From positions 1 through 64,000 of the IMG/VR virus record IMGVR_UViG_3300021960_000053: 64,000 bases of DNA. One strand, given 5' to 3'. Numbering within the stretch: the stretch's first letter is position 1; every line of letters begins with the position of its first letter. The translations under genes and the position numbers were made by a program. A model generated the notes under the pieces. It was not told where the DNA came from. It saw only the letters and a program-made list of their open reading frames with translations, and ran no database searches. Source of the stretch: a virus. Below are positions 6,261-15,115 of this stretch, piece after piece.

Positions 6261-7052
6261 TTACTTCCCTTCAAAACCAGGGGGTAACCGACCAAGGTAA
6301 GGATTGAGATCGAAGAACTGATTCCAATCTTCAACCATGTTAGCATCGTTCCTCCAGAAATTCCAAAGGGCATCATGACAATTACGATGGAACACATCGA
6401 TATGCATGTCATGAATGTCTGACCCAAGAGCAATCTTATACATTAAGATTGGCATGGCATAGGTCAGACCACTGTTGTAGAGAAGATCATCAGCAACAGC
6501 GCGTGGTTTAATTCTACCATCTAGTTTGTACTTCCCATTCTTAGTATAAAGATCGAGAAGTTTATGACCATACCTGCGATTAATGACATAGGCAGCTGTT
6601 GAAAAGTCATTTACGAAGCGATAATGCATCTGCATGACAGGCATCGCAGGGTTGATGATTGCAATCTGGAGACAATCCCATGCAGCAGGTGCATGGCGAA
6701 AGAAATCTTTCCAAGAAAATGGCCAATGCTTGACCACTTCTAGATCGCAATCATCTTCCATCATTATAGCATAATCATCAGTGGAAGTTTCCAACCAATG
6801 TTGAATTGCTTTGAGGTGAGAAGTTACACAACCAATCTCACCCGATGACATATTGTCTGGATATTTACCAGCAATAATATCACTCAGGTCATCATGACGA
6901 CCGTCATAGGCAGAGATCCTAGTATGTTTTTCAATTTGCCAATATGCAAATTGATCTTCCATAAACTTACGACGATCTGTTTTATCGTCTAAGTTCAACC
7001 AATAGATATGAGGAATGTCTTTGAGTTTTGGTGCAGATTTATTTTTGTCCAT
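6261..7052 (-). CDS. Glycosyltransferase family 25 protein
   Basis: 263 residues of the GT25 (LPS glycosyltransferase) family. Signature blocks are IYWLNLDDKTDRRKFME near the N-terminus, SSGEIGCVTSHLKAIQ, and the acidic metal-binding motif MMEDDCDLE (about residues 110-118). Such enzymes usually transfer galactose or related sugars to lipopolysaccharide cores. The start at 7052 is chosen because it reads MDKNKSAPKLKDIPH; it overlaps the upstream gene by 14 bases. It is the last gene of the glycan cluster. Confidence 0.88.
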   Translation of the reverse strand: MDKNKSAPKLKDIPHIYWLNLDDKTDRRKFMEDQFAYWQIEKHTRISAYDGRHDDLSDIIAGKYPDNMSSGEIGCVTSHLKAIQHWLETSTDDYAIMMEDDCDLEVVKHWPFSWKDFFRHAPAAWDCLQIAIINPAMPVMQMHYRFVNDFSTAAYVINRRYGHKLLDLYTKNGKYKLDGRIKPRAVADDLLYNSGLTYAMPILMYKIALGSDIHDMHIDVFHRNCHDALWNFWRNDANMVEDWNQFFDLNPYLGRLPPGFEGK

Positions 7053-7992
7053 GCTTAGCAATCACTTCGTTCACATTAGGTAGGTAATGGTTTTGCAGGA
7101 CATTAGTCCAATCAAACTCTTTAGCATACTCTAGGATCTCTTCCCGATGGGAGACTGAATACTCCCTGTTCTTGATTATAGCATACTCAACATATTCCAC
7201 ATCATCAATCTTTGATTCTGGAATAACTGTAATAAACTCACGATCAAGATCCAGGTTTGCTGTAGCAAACTCACTGACCACAACACCGAGACCAGAAGCA
7301 AATGCTTCCATGATAACCAGAGAGTGTGCCTCACCATCAGACAGGAGCACAAGGTTACCATAGTCAGTCAGATAGTCATGGAGATATTCTTTCTTCCATT
7401 CACCGAGATAGTTTTTGTTAGCATTGAACCTCTTGTCAGCAATGTTACCAGCAAAGAACAGACTGTCGATGGACTGGAACTTATGCTGACGCTTACGGTA
7501 GTCAATCTTGGCAAGGTAGATACTACGGTCAGGGAACTCTGGTTCATCCGTGGTGCGGAAGAGATCTAGGTTTACACCATTAGGAACGATAGCAAGTTTC
7601 TCTTCTGGGATATCACCAAAGAATTGATACGCTTTCTTGATGCCTTCGGAGAGGCAGAAGACATTCGGTTTAGTCCGTTGGAAGTGACCGAAGATCTGCC
7701 CATACCCATTCATCTTGTCTGGGCGTTCGATGTAGGCAAAGTGGGTGGTACACGCACAAGGATATTGCACATAAGGATAGAGAACAACCCAGTCGTCATA
7801 ATGAATATGCACGAAATCAGGGCGAAACGCATTGATTCTCTTGATGATCTCTCTAGGATCTGAGACATTGATGATGTCAACTTCATGACCTAACTTCTCC
7901 AAGGTAAGTTTGTAGTCCCAGATAAGACTCTCTACTGCTCCCCAACCTACGGGAGGGATAGGAGTGGCGGGACCAACGATAGAGAATCTCAT
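7039..7992 (-). CDS. GT4-like glycosyltransferase, copy B
   Basis: 317 residues of GT-B fold. The N-terminal glycine-rich loop (IVGPATPIPPVGWGAVESL) and the C-terminal nucleotide-sugar-binding block with the E-x7-E arrangement (SLVIMEAFASGLGVVVSE) are characteristic of retaining GT4 enzymes. It is a clear tandem paralogue of the gene upstream (7989-8951): both start with the GPxxxIPPxGWGAVE pattern and share WDY followed by LGHEV/RVEIIN. Start and stop overlap by four bases (ATGA). The sugar and acceptor cannot be read from sequence. Confidence 0.85.
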   Translation of the reverse strand: MRFSIVGPATPIPPVGWGAVESLIWDYKLTLEKLGHEVDIINVSDPREIIKRINAFRPDFVHIHYDDWVVLYPYVQYPCACTTHFAYIERPDKMNGYGQIFGHFQRTKPNVFCLSEGIKKAYQFFGDIPEEKLAIVPNGVNLDLFRTTDEPEFPDRSIYLAKIDYRKRQHKFQSIDSLFFAGNIADKRFNANKNYLGEWKKEYLHDYLTDYGNLVLLSDGEAHSLVIMEAFASGLGVVVSEFATANLDLDREFITVIPESKIDDVEYVEYAIIKNREYSVSHREEILEYAKEFDWTNVLQNHYLPNVNEVIAKHGQK

Positions 7993-8951
7993 AGTAACGA
8001 CTGCAACTTCGGAATGTATTCATAAGCAAGAATGTTTTCAAGACCGAATTCGTAAATGCCGTATTCTCTGATCTCTTTTCTATGCTGCTTAGATACTTTT
8101 TTATTGTTCTCGATTGTCTCAAGAACATATTCAAGGTTATTTATTTTGCTTTCTGGGATTACATCAATCCAAGGTTTAGAAGTGTCAAGTTCAGGAGCAA
8201 CTGCTTCCGAACAAACAACACCAAGTCCACAAATCAATCCCTCTTTAATAACAAGAGGAGTGGTATTCTCAACTTCACTCAAGAGAGCAATGTTTGAATA
8301 GCAAGTAATGTACTCATTGAGTTTTTCTCTAACGACTTCTCCCTTATAGTTCTTATTCCTCTTATCAAACTTACCACCAAACTCCATGCGACCCATAAAG
8401 TCAACGCTATCAATTTTCTCTAGGAGATACTGACGCTTACGGTCTACAATCTGAGAGAAGCAAAGAGTTCTATCCCAACTAGCAAACTCATCAAACTTAT
8501 AAGGTTCGGGGCGAACTCCTAGTTTACTCAACCAGACACGATTAGGATTAGCACCAAGACTAATCCAGGTATCAATATCTTTCTGAGATGAACAGAAAAT
8601 ATGATGCTTTCTATTAGCAGCAATTTTTTGAGCGATGGGTCCATAACCATCTCTACCCCACATATGTGGAGTATTAACATATGGATAATGACTAGAGACG
8701 ATCAGTGCTCCGCATAAAGGAGCCAGGTCATCAATGATGTCATGGAAAACATCATAATGAAGGTGAACAATGTCATACTTTCCGTGAGCAACTTCAAATT
8801 TGATTAGTTCCCTGTCGGGAGTGTTAATGATTTCAACACGATGACCCAAGTCTCTAAGGATCATGGTGTAATCCCAGATAAGCATCTCTACAGCACCCCA
8901 CCCATCAGGCGGAATCTGCATAATGCCAGGACCAATCAAAGCAATTTTCAT
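7989..8951 (-). CDS. GT4-like glycosyltransferase, copy A
   Basis: 320 residues of GT-B fold, starting MKIALIGPGIMQIPPDGWG. The ATG at 8951 overlaps the stop of the preceding GT-A gene (ATGA) and is preferred to the ATG five codons upstream. The C-terminal block TPLVIKEGLICGLGVVCSE corresponds to the donor-binding E-x7-E region. It is paralogous to the next gene downstream, so this pair probably arose by tandem duplication and now adds two successive or alternative sugars. Confidence 0.85.
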   Translation of the reverse strand: MKIALIGPGIMQIPPDGWGAVEMLIWDYTMILRDLGHRVEIINTPDRELIKFEVAHGKYDIVHLHYDVFHDIIDDLAPLCGALIVSSHYPYVNTPHMWGRDGYGPIAQKIAANRKHHIFCSSQKDIDTWISLGANPNRVWLSKLGVRPEPYKFDEFASWDRTLCFSQIVDRKRQYLLEKIDSVDFMGRMEFGGKFDKRNKNYKGEVVREKLNEYITCYSNIALLSEVENTTPLVIKEGLICGLGVVCSEAVAPELDTSKPWIDVIPESKINNLEYVLETIENNKKVSKQHRKEIREYGIYEFGLENILAYEYIPKLQSLL

Positions 8952-9787
8952 CTGTAAGTCTCCCAATACATCGTCTCTTTAATTTGATTAACAAATCCAG
9001 GGCTATGTGCAATAAGTGATGGAATGTTTTGGTATGCTGCATGGAAGGCAAACACTTTTTCGTATTCATCTTCCTGAGGATTCTTACCATACCAAATACC
9101 ATCAACAAGTTTCATGTCTTGTTGAGTTGCCGCAGCACAATGATTGAATGCACCGTTAGTAAATTTATATCCGCCAACTTCGTTCATGGCAAGACAGAGA
9201 ACAAGCTCGTCTGTGACACCATCATGCAATCCACCATCACCAAAGATGTCATTAAAGATTTCCATGTAACGAGTAAACAAATTATCATGCTTACCCTTCT
9301 GAAAAAGGAATGCTCCCGACGCAGCATAGTCATAGGTACTAAGATCCTCTGGAAAATATTTTCCAAGTCCAGTCTTATCTACTTGAACTTTACGGATATA
9401 ATCTTCTAGGGTAGGCACCCACCAGTGACGGGCAATCAAGAAATCATCTTGTGCCTCTTCAATCAATTGATCAACACGATCATTGACAACTACACAATCG
9501 GTATCAAGATAGATGCAGTAGTCAGTTTCTACATGCTTGAAGACATTATAACGCTCCGCCCAAATGTGTGGTTGAAACCAGTTACGATCATCCTCATTAC
9601 GAATAGCATCAGCATTTGCCTTGACAATCTTTACTTTAGGATCATCGATATCCAACCGATCATCCATATCAAGGATAACAATTTCATGATCTTGTTCGAT
9701 CCTCTCAAGGGATTCACAAGCCCTCATCAAATTCTTATAGTAACTATCATCGCCACCAACGATGAATCCAAAACTCAGTTTAGTCAT
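8948..9787 (-). CDS. GT-A fold glycosyltransferase
   Basis: 279 residues with an N-terminal nucleotide-binding half (LSFGFIVGGDDSYYKNLMR, EIVILDMDD) and a metal-binding DxD motif in YCIYLDTDCVVVND (about residues 92-105). These are features of GT2/GT8-like inverting or retaining GT-A enzymes; the family cannot be assigned securely. It lies in the glycan operon with a four-base overlap to its upstream neighbour. Confidence 0.75.
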   Translation of the reverse strand: MTKLSFGFIVGGDDSYYKNLMRACESLERIEQDHEIVILDMDDRLDIDDPKVKIVKANADAIRNEDDRNWFQPHIWAERYNVFKHVETDYCIYLDTDCVVVNDRVDQLIEEAQDDFLIARHWWVPTLEDYIRKVQVDKTGLGKYFPEDLSTYDYAASGAFLFQKGKHDNLFTRYMEIFNDIFGDGGLHDGVTDELVLCLAMNEVGGYKFTNGAFNHCAAATQQDMKLVDGIWYGKNPQEDEYEKVFAFHAAYQNIPSLIAHSPGFVNQIKETMYWETYR

Positions 9788-10707
9788 AGTAATTTAAGAA
9801 GTCCGTTGATACGATTGACATAAGTATGATGCTCTCTAGTATGACGCATCTGTCTAAGAATGAGTTCTTTGTCGTCTTTATTACGAAGACCTTCTTCAAA
9901 CAACTCTAAAATATTCTCCCTACAAATAACATCAGGACCAGCAAACTCTGCTAGTTTGGGGGAGTTTGTAAGTCCAAGATTACCATAACTCATAGTCTTG
10001 AATACTCTACAAGTTTTAGTTCCCCACAATTTATGAGTTTCATTTCTAAGGTCGGGAGAAAGAAAAGATTTCTGCATCAATCCTCTCATGACTTCACCAT
10101 CAATAGGGTTAGTCCAAGGGTTAGACCATACAGTATCCACACCAATTTTAGCACATAACTGAGCAAACTCTTTAATAAGATGTGCGTTCATAAATCTACC
10201 ATCGGGAGAAATACTACCGATAAAATAGAAAGTATTCTCTCTCTGGATGTTTACCCAGTCTTCATTAAATTCTTCTGGAAGAATATCAGTTGCCCACGCT
10301 AAGTAAGAGATATCATATCCTTTTTCCTTTGACATGGCACGATCAACACATACGCCAGTGTCCAGTTCTTCAAACTGGGTGACATCGTGATCGAATTCAT
10401 AGTTATCATTATCCATCTTATCTTGATGGTAACGCATGTCAATCAGTTTCTTGACATTGCCAAGATACTTCTCAGGATTCACACATACATGCACATAATA
10501 TGTGCTGTTCTTCCTCAAAGGAATATTTTTATCAGCATACCCTTCTGTAAAGAACACGCAGTCATCATAATCAAAGTCTTCAGGATACTCATTGTCATGG
10601 AACCAAAAGACTTCGTGACCTGCTCTCTCTAATGCTTTTTGAAATCCTTCATGCACATATGAATATGTGTCAGAGTGAAGAGGATATCCCCAGAGAACAC
10701 AACGCAT
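9784..10707 (-). CDS. Probable GT-B glycosyltransferase (CgeB-like)
   Basis: 307 residues. The N-terminus MRCVLWGYPLHSDTYSYVHE and the C-terminal segment (SYGNLGLTNSPKLAEF, then a helix and REHHTYVNRINGLL) resemble the glycosyltransferase-like proteins of the CgeB/DUF3880 type, in which a short-range nucleotide-sugar site is followed by a HTY-R motif. It is flanked by an FkbM-type methyltransferase and a GT-A enzyme in the same operon. Donor and acceptor are unknown. Confidence 0.65.
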   Translation of the reverse strand: MRCVLWGYPLHSDTYSYVHEGFQKALERAGHEVFWFHDNEYPEDFDYDDCVFFTEGYADKNIPLRKNSTYYVHVCVNPEKYLGNVKKLIDMRYHQDKMDNDNYEFDHDVTQFEELDTGVCVDRAMSKEKGYDISYLAWATDILPEEFNEDWVNIQRENTFYFIGSISPDGRFMNAHLIKEFAQLCAKIGVDTVWSNPWTNPIDGEVMRGLMQKSFLSPDLRNETHKLWGTKTCRVFKTMSYGNLGLTNSPKLAEFAGPDVICRENILELFEEGLRNKDDKELILRQMRHTREHHTYVNRINGLLKLL

Positions 10708-11408
10708 CAGACTCTCCCCAGCATGTAATCTTCTGCTTTCTTAGTTTCTCCAGTCACACACTTCATAGCATCGATAGTATGAGAAGGGACAAGATCAGGA
10801 TGAGCCCACCAATCTTCGAAAGGATGCTGATCGTCAACGGAAATATTGTCAGCAATAAGAACATAACCGAATGACTCAAGATACTCACGAGAAGCATCAC
10901 GGACTTCAGGACCATCGTTGTAAGAGTCATGCTCGAAGGTGATGGTGGCGAACTTATACTTATTAAGATCGATACGCTTCAGTGCCTCAAAGGTAACAGA
11001 AGAAGGTTCACAATCTACCTGAAGGTAATCAAAGGTAGGACCAAGACCAACTTCCTCAAACAGTTCATCGAAGTCAGCAGTAGTTGCATCACCTACAGCA
11101 ACCTTTGCTCTACGATGTTTGTTATAAAGATCAGACTCATGTTCTTTAATTTCAAATCCAATACCATCCCATTCAAAACGAGACTCAAGCAGAGCAGTAT
11201 TGTTAGAAATAATAGGATGACCAGATCCAATCTCAACGAATGTTCCCCTCGGTCTTCCATCAGTCATACACAGGACAAACATATCCTGATAACACTGAGA
11301 AAAATTCTGATGACTTACCAGTTCAAGTCCAGGGAATTTATAACGGATTTCACTTGCTTTTTCAGCAGTGTAAAAGGTTGGCATTTGCCAGGCATTAGGG
11401 TCGCTCAT
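10707..11408 (-). CDS. FkbM-type SAM-dependent methyltransferase
   Basis: 233 residues of the Methyltransf_21/FkbM class, enzymes that O-methylate sugars or polyketides. The SAM-binding glycine loop is TFVEIGSGHPIISNN (about residues 55-69). Acidic residues follow each later strand (GIGFEIKEHES, YLQVDCEPSS, TITFEHD). It overlaps the GT6 gene by four bases and ends where the next glycosyltransferase begins. It probably methylates the glycan assembled by this cluster, which is inference. Confidence 0.82.
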   Translation of the reverse strand: MSDPNAWQMPTFYTAEKASEIRYKFPGLELVSHQNFSQCYQDMFVLCMTDGRPRGTFVEIGSGHPIISNNTALLESRFEWDGIGFEIKEHESDLYNKHRRAKVAVGDATTADFDELFEEVGLGPTFDYLQVDCEPSSVTFEALKRIDLNKYKFATITFEHDSYNDGPEVRDASREYLESFGYVLIADNISVDDQHPFEDWWAHPDLVPSHTIDAMKCVTGETKKAEDYMLGRV

Positions 11409-12112
11409 ACTTGATAAGATGAATTATCTTTGGCTAGGTGAATAATTTTTTGCTCGTAAGGATAGTTTGGAAAACATTCGGGGAATGCATAGTCAGGAGG
11501 TAGAGCATTAACCTCATCCTGATTTTCAATAAAGAATCTATTCAAATGACTCTCATCATGCCATAAGGCAATTATACCATTTTCATAGTCTTTGTCAACT
11601 CTATCTCTCAAGAGTTTCATCATAGGAATTACAGACTCAATCCTACCTCCCCATAGACATCCTTGATAGTAAGACTGTTGTTCTCCAGTCACACATGCTT
11701 CAGATTCAAGACGCCGCTCAAAGGTCCCAGTTCCAGTATTGTAATGGCATGGATGATGGACAGCAATATAATCTTTGCCGAACTTGAAGAATTCTTCAGG
11801 AGAAATTTCCTGATTGACTTTCATATCAGCATCAAGGAATAACAACCAATCGTGCTCCTCCAACTCTTCTTGTGCTAACAAGATCGTATGGAACCTCTCT
11901 AAGGTAATAGAGGGCCATTCTTTATGAGGAATTTTCAGGACTGTTATATGGTCAGGTAATGCATCCCCTACAATTTCACCATCGGTAAAGATAAAGTATT
12001 GCTTACGAAGTTCGGGAAACAAATATTTTTCACAAGACTCATAGTATCCAGGAAAAAAATTAAGATACTTATTAGTACCAATAAAAATTATTGCAACTGT
12101 TGCATTTTTCAT
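11405..12112 (-). CDS. GT6 glycosyltransferase (ABO blood-group type)
   Basis: 235-residue retaining alpha-1,3-Gal/GalNAc transferase of family GT6, the family of human ABO transferases and animal alpha-1,3-galactosyltransferases. Seen directly: the metal/donor motif LFLDADMKV (DAD at 94-96), the acceptor region SYYQGCLWGG (148-157) and WHDESHLNR (184-192). WHDESHLN is also present in animal GT6 enzymes, where its Glu (here E187) is catalytic. It is soluble, with no membrane stem. The start at 12112 overlaps the GT11 stop (ATGA). GT6 in animals acts on Fuc-alpha-1,2-Gal acceptors, which the adjacent GT11 enzyme could make. Confidence 0.93.
   Translation of the reverse strand: MKNATVAIIFIGTNKYLNFFPGYYESCEKYLFPELRKQYFIFTDGEIVGDALPDHITVLKIPHKEWPSITLERFHTILLAQEELEEHDWLLFLDADMKVNQEISPEEFFKFGKDYIAVHHPCHYNTGTGTFERRLESEACVTGEQQSYYQGCLWGGRIESVIPMMKLLRDRVDKDYENGIIALWHDESHLNRFFIENQDEVNALPPDYAFPECFPNYPYEQKIIHLAKDNSSYQV
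11571..11598 (-). promoter_or_regulatory. Candidate internal promoter inside the GT6 gene
   Basis: Minus strand TTGACA (11598-11593), 16 bases, TATAAT (11576-11571), within codons for VDKDYENGII. Both hexamers are consensus, but it is wholly coding, so chance is possible. If active it would boost FkbM and the downstream glycosyltransferases. Confidence 0.4.
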
Positions 12113-12918
12113 ACCACTTCCCAACCTTCGCAATACAGATCTTTAGTGTCATTGATTTGATTCAGAGGAGGACCAAACCATTTAGATGGTGCGACTACTC
12201 TCTTGTTCGGATTAGTGCAGAGCCATGCTCCCCACCAACTAAAAGAACTATTAGCAATAATAAAATCACTGCAGAGAGACATCATACAAAGATCAAGATA
12301 CTGATCATTTGTTTCGGAAACTAAGAACCTGTCGTTATCGAACATTTCTTCTTGGAGGCACCACTCTGGATCATCAGAGAAAATAATCACTTCACGATTA
12401 GAGTCGAACCTTGCCAACGCTTCCTTATAGTAATTTATATCACAAATAGGATGGTGAGAATAATTGGCGTAGTCAGTACGACGAACATGTAATGCAATGG
12501 GATTAGTGACATCCGTAATCATCTTCTTACATGGTTCCAGATACTCATCCTTGAATTTAAAGTCAAGGAGAAGATCTTCTCTAATGTGCTTGAAGTATTT
12601 TTCTGACTGGAAGAAACCAAATATACTTACAAAGTCTGGACAATTGTTAAAGAGATTCTCATCAAACTCAAAAGACTCTTCCCTGACAATGGGACGATCT
12701 TGATCAATAGACTGAACCTGAAGAGCACTTAAACTTGAAAGTTCAAAGGGAACAAACAGTTGATGCTCATTCCATTCATCTGCTTTGTTCTTATAATTTG
12801 ATGGGGGAACACAGTAGTTGAACCCCCGATTAGCAGCGATACCCTTTACAGCAGCATACTGAAACATTTGATTGGCAAGACGCTCTTTCATCTTGCCGAC
12901 ATAGTTAATACCAATCAT
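12109..12918 (-). CDS. GT11 alpha-1,2-fucosyltransferase
   Basis: 269 residues of family GT11, which transfer L-fucose from GDP-fucose, most often alpha-1,2 to galactose. Family motifs in order: ERLANQMFQYAAVKGIA (residues about 12-28, the GDP/acceptor-binding N-terminal motif), ALHVRRTDYANY (the HxRRxD motif that binds GDP-fucose), FSDDPEWC, and CSDFIIANSSFSWWGAWL. It directly follows the GDP-fucose synthase gene with a four-base overlap, which supports fucose as donor. Together with GT6 it can produce an H-antigen-like and then A/B-like structure. Confidence 0.92.
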   Translation of the reverse strand: MIGINYVGKMKERLANQMFQYAAVKGIAANRGFNYCVPPSNYKNKADEWNEHQLFVPFELSSLSALQVQSIDQDRPIVREESFEFDENLFNNCPDFVSIFGFFQSEKYFKHIREDLLLDFKFKDEYLEPCKKMITDVTNPIALHVRRTDYANYSHHPICDINYYKEALARFDSNREVIIFSDDPEWCLQEEMFDNDRFLVSETNDQYLDLCMMSLCSDFIIANSSFSWWGAWLCTNPNKRVVAPSKWFGPPLNQINDTKDLYCEGWEVV

Positions 12919-13868
12919 CTCGTTTGAATATCAGTGTTTTCAATAAACCACTTATAGGTTTCGCGTAGACCATCTTGAAGATTGTACTTTGGTTTCCAAC
13001 CTTTATCTAAAAGTTTGGAGTAATCAAGAGGACGCTTGGGAGTGCCATCAGGTTTAGAAGTATCCCACTCAATTTTCCCTGTGTACCCAGTTACATTAGC
13101 GACCATGTTAGCAAGTTCTGCAATGGTCACATCTTCACCAGATCCAACATTCAACAACTCTGCAGACTCGTAGTTCTCCATAGCGAAGAGACATGCGTCT
13201 GCAAGGTCATCAACATAGAGAAACTCACGACGAGGGGTGCCTGTGCCCCAGCAGGTCACTGGAGCGTCTCCTACGGTCCAGTTGTTGAACTTCTGGAGCA
13301 TAGCAGGGATCACATGCCCGTTCATGGGGTGGAAGTTATCGTTAGGACCATACAGATTGGCAGGCATCAGGGAGACACCCTTGAACCCGTACTGCTTGTA
13401 GTAAGACCTCAGCATGTAGATGCCATGGATCTTAGCAAGAGCATACGCATCGTTGGTAGGCTCCAGTTCTCCAGACATCAGAGACTCTTCCTTTACAGGA
13501 GTCGGTGCAAACTTAGGGTAGATACATACGCTTCCAAGGAAAAGAAACTTTTGTACACCATGCTTCCAGGCATAGTGAATAAGGTTGGTTTGGATCTGAG
13601 TGTTCTGGTAGATAAACTCTGCCGAGTAAGTATCATTGGCATGGATACCACCGACACGAGCAGCAGCATCAAACACATAGTCGATACCTTCAGACCTGAA
13701 GAACTTTTCGACAGCAAACTGATCCATAAGATCAAGCTCCTGCCGAGTTCTAGTAATGATGTTCTCATAACCTTCTTCTTGAAGACGGCGAACAATGGCA
13801 GATCCAACTAAACCACGATGACCAGCGACAAAAATTCTTGCGTGTTTCTGCATTGTTCTCAGTTTCAT
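12915..13868 (-). CDS. fcl: GDP-L-fucose synthase
   Basis: 317-residue short-chain dehydrogenase/epimerase that converts GDP-4-keto-6-deoxymannose to GDP-L-fucose using NADPH. The N-terminal Rossmann motif is FVAGHRGLVGSAIV and the catalytic Tyr-Lys pair sits in NDAYALAKIHG. The block SVCIYPKFAPTPVKE is typical of WcaG/Fcl. ATG 13868 overlaps the C-methyltransferase stop; a second in-frame ATG at 13853 would also give the family N-terminus. It acts after the Gmd encoded two genes upstream. Confidence 0.96.
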   Translation of the reverse strand: MKLRTMQKHARIFVAGHRGLVGSAIVRRLQEEGYENIITRTRQELDLMDQFAVEKFFRSEGIDYVFDAAARVGGIHANDTYSAEFIYQNTQIQTNLIHYAWKHGVQKFLFLGSVCIYPKFAPTPVKEESLMSGELEPTNDAYALAKIHGIYMLRSYYKQYGFKGVSLMPANLYGPNDNFHPMNGHVIPAMLQKFNNWTVGDAPVTCWGTGTPRREFLYVDDLADACLFAMENYESAELLNVGSGEDVTIAELANMVANVTGYTGKIEWDTSKPDGTPKRPLDYSKLLDKGWKPKYNLQDGLRETYKWFIENTDIQTR

Positions 13869-15115
13869 GGAATAATTACGACTTCAGGTTCGGGAAGTGG
13901 GAATAAGAACCGACGACCTTTAAACTTTTCATTCTTCAGGAAGAAATCTCTAAAGTGCCAGGGAAGAACAATATGAAGATCATATTCTTTTTCCAGCACA
14001 CTCTCTTCGCTAGTAATAGGAATCCAAGTTCCAGGTGTAAAGGATCCGTCTTTGTCAGGATTAACATCACCAACAGCGGCAACATCTTTAGGACCAATCT
14101 CCCAGGTTTGCAGCGTTACATTTCCTTTAGTGCTGGCACCAAGGGCACAGATCTTAGAACCATTACGACGATAGAAGTCCATGATTTCCCAGAACTGTTT
14201 CTTACAGGCATTAATACGCTCTGCAAAAGCTTCCCAAGGTTCAACGGTATCCAGTTTGTCTTCCAACTCTGAGGCAATAAGAGCAGTAAGTTTTACTGTA
14301 CATTCCTTACGCTCACTGTTGGTAGAAGGAGTTACTACTACAGAGATACTACCACCATTAACATCATTGAATTCAAAATCAACAATCTTGAATCCAGACT
14401 TATCCATGATGTACTTGAGTTGTCTCATACCATAGTAGGAGAGATGCTCATGACATACTGTGTCAAACGAATTGACCCGCAGCATCGTTGGCATATAACT
14501 TTGCTCAAGCACCCAGATTCCGCGAGGATCAAGGATGTCATGGACCTGGCGGGCAAACTCGCAGGGATCTTCAAGGTCATAGAACATCGAGAACGATGTA
14601 ACTACCTTTGCTTTCTGCTTACCGAACCGCTCACGATAAACATCGGAAGAGAAGAAGTCGGCAATATAATTTACATTCTCAGGAATGTAATCTCTAAACT
14701 TTTTCGAGGTGGGATCAATGCTCATGAGTTGCAGATCATGGGGGAAGAACCCCAAGAAGGTGCCATCATTACCTGCAATATCAATTACGATATCGCCAGA
14801 GTTAAACTTGACATCACGCATAATCTTCTCTGCCTTTCCACGCAGGTGACGAACCATGCTACCGTTCAGACCAGAACGATAACCATACTCTTCACCATAC
14901 ATGGTAGGAAGATCAAAGGTATGTTCTAGTTGAACATGACCACATCCACCTTTAGACTCGTCACACTTGACGAGAGTGAGAGGACCTTTGTACATGTCCT
15001 CATCGATCTCTTTGGGAAAAATGCCAGAAAGATATTGATCACCAAGATCCAAGACTGTGATCAGGTGTTCATTACCACATACTCTGCACTTTTCAATTCT
15101 GTGAAATTTACTCAT
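13865..15115 (-). CDS. NDP-sugar C-methyltransferase (TylC3-like)
   Basis: 416 residues with the three-part layout of sugar C-methyltransferases: an N-terminal zinc domain (CRVCGNEH near residue 9 and [10 protein letters not shown] near 51), a SAM-binding domain ([15 protein letters not shown]) and a C-terminal domain. The active-site motif [13 protein letters not shown], matching the conserved HEH(L/I)xYY of TylC3/NovU/CloU enzymes, is present. Those enzymes methylate C-3 or C-5 of 4-keto-6-deoxy sugars. Here the nearby Gmd produces a 4-keto-6-deoxy sugar, so a branched deoxysugar derived from it is plausible; this is inference. Confidence 0.87.
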   Translation of the reverse strand: MSKFHRIEKCRVCGNEHLITVLDLGDQYLSGIFPKEIDEDMYKGPLTLVKCDESKGGCGHVQLEHTFDLPTMYGEEYGYRSGLNGSMVRHLRGKAEKIMRDVKFNSGDIVIDIAGNDGTFLGFFPHDLQLMSIDPTSKKFRDYIPENVNYIADFFSSDVYRERFGKQKAKVVTSFSMFYDLEDPCEFARQVHDILDPRGIWVLEQSYMPTMLRVNSFDTVCHEHLSYYGMRQLKYIMDKSGFKIVDFEFNDVNGGSISVVVTPSTNSERKECTVKLTALIASELEDKLDTVEPWEAFAERINACKKQFWEIMDFYRRNGSKICALGASTKGNVTLQTWEIGPKDVAAVGDVNPDKDGSFTPGTWIPITSEESVLEKEYDLHIVLPWHFRDFFLKNEKFKGRRFLFPLPEPEVVIIP

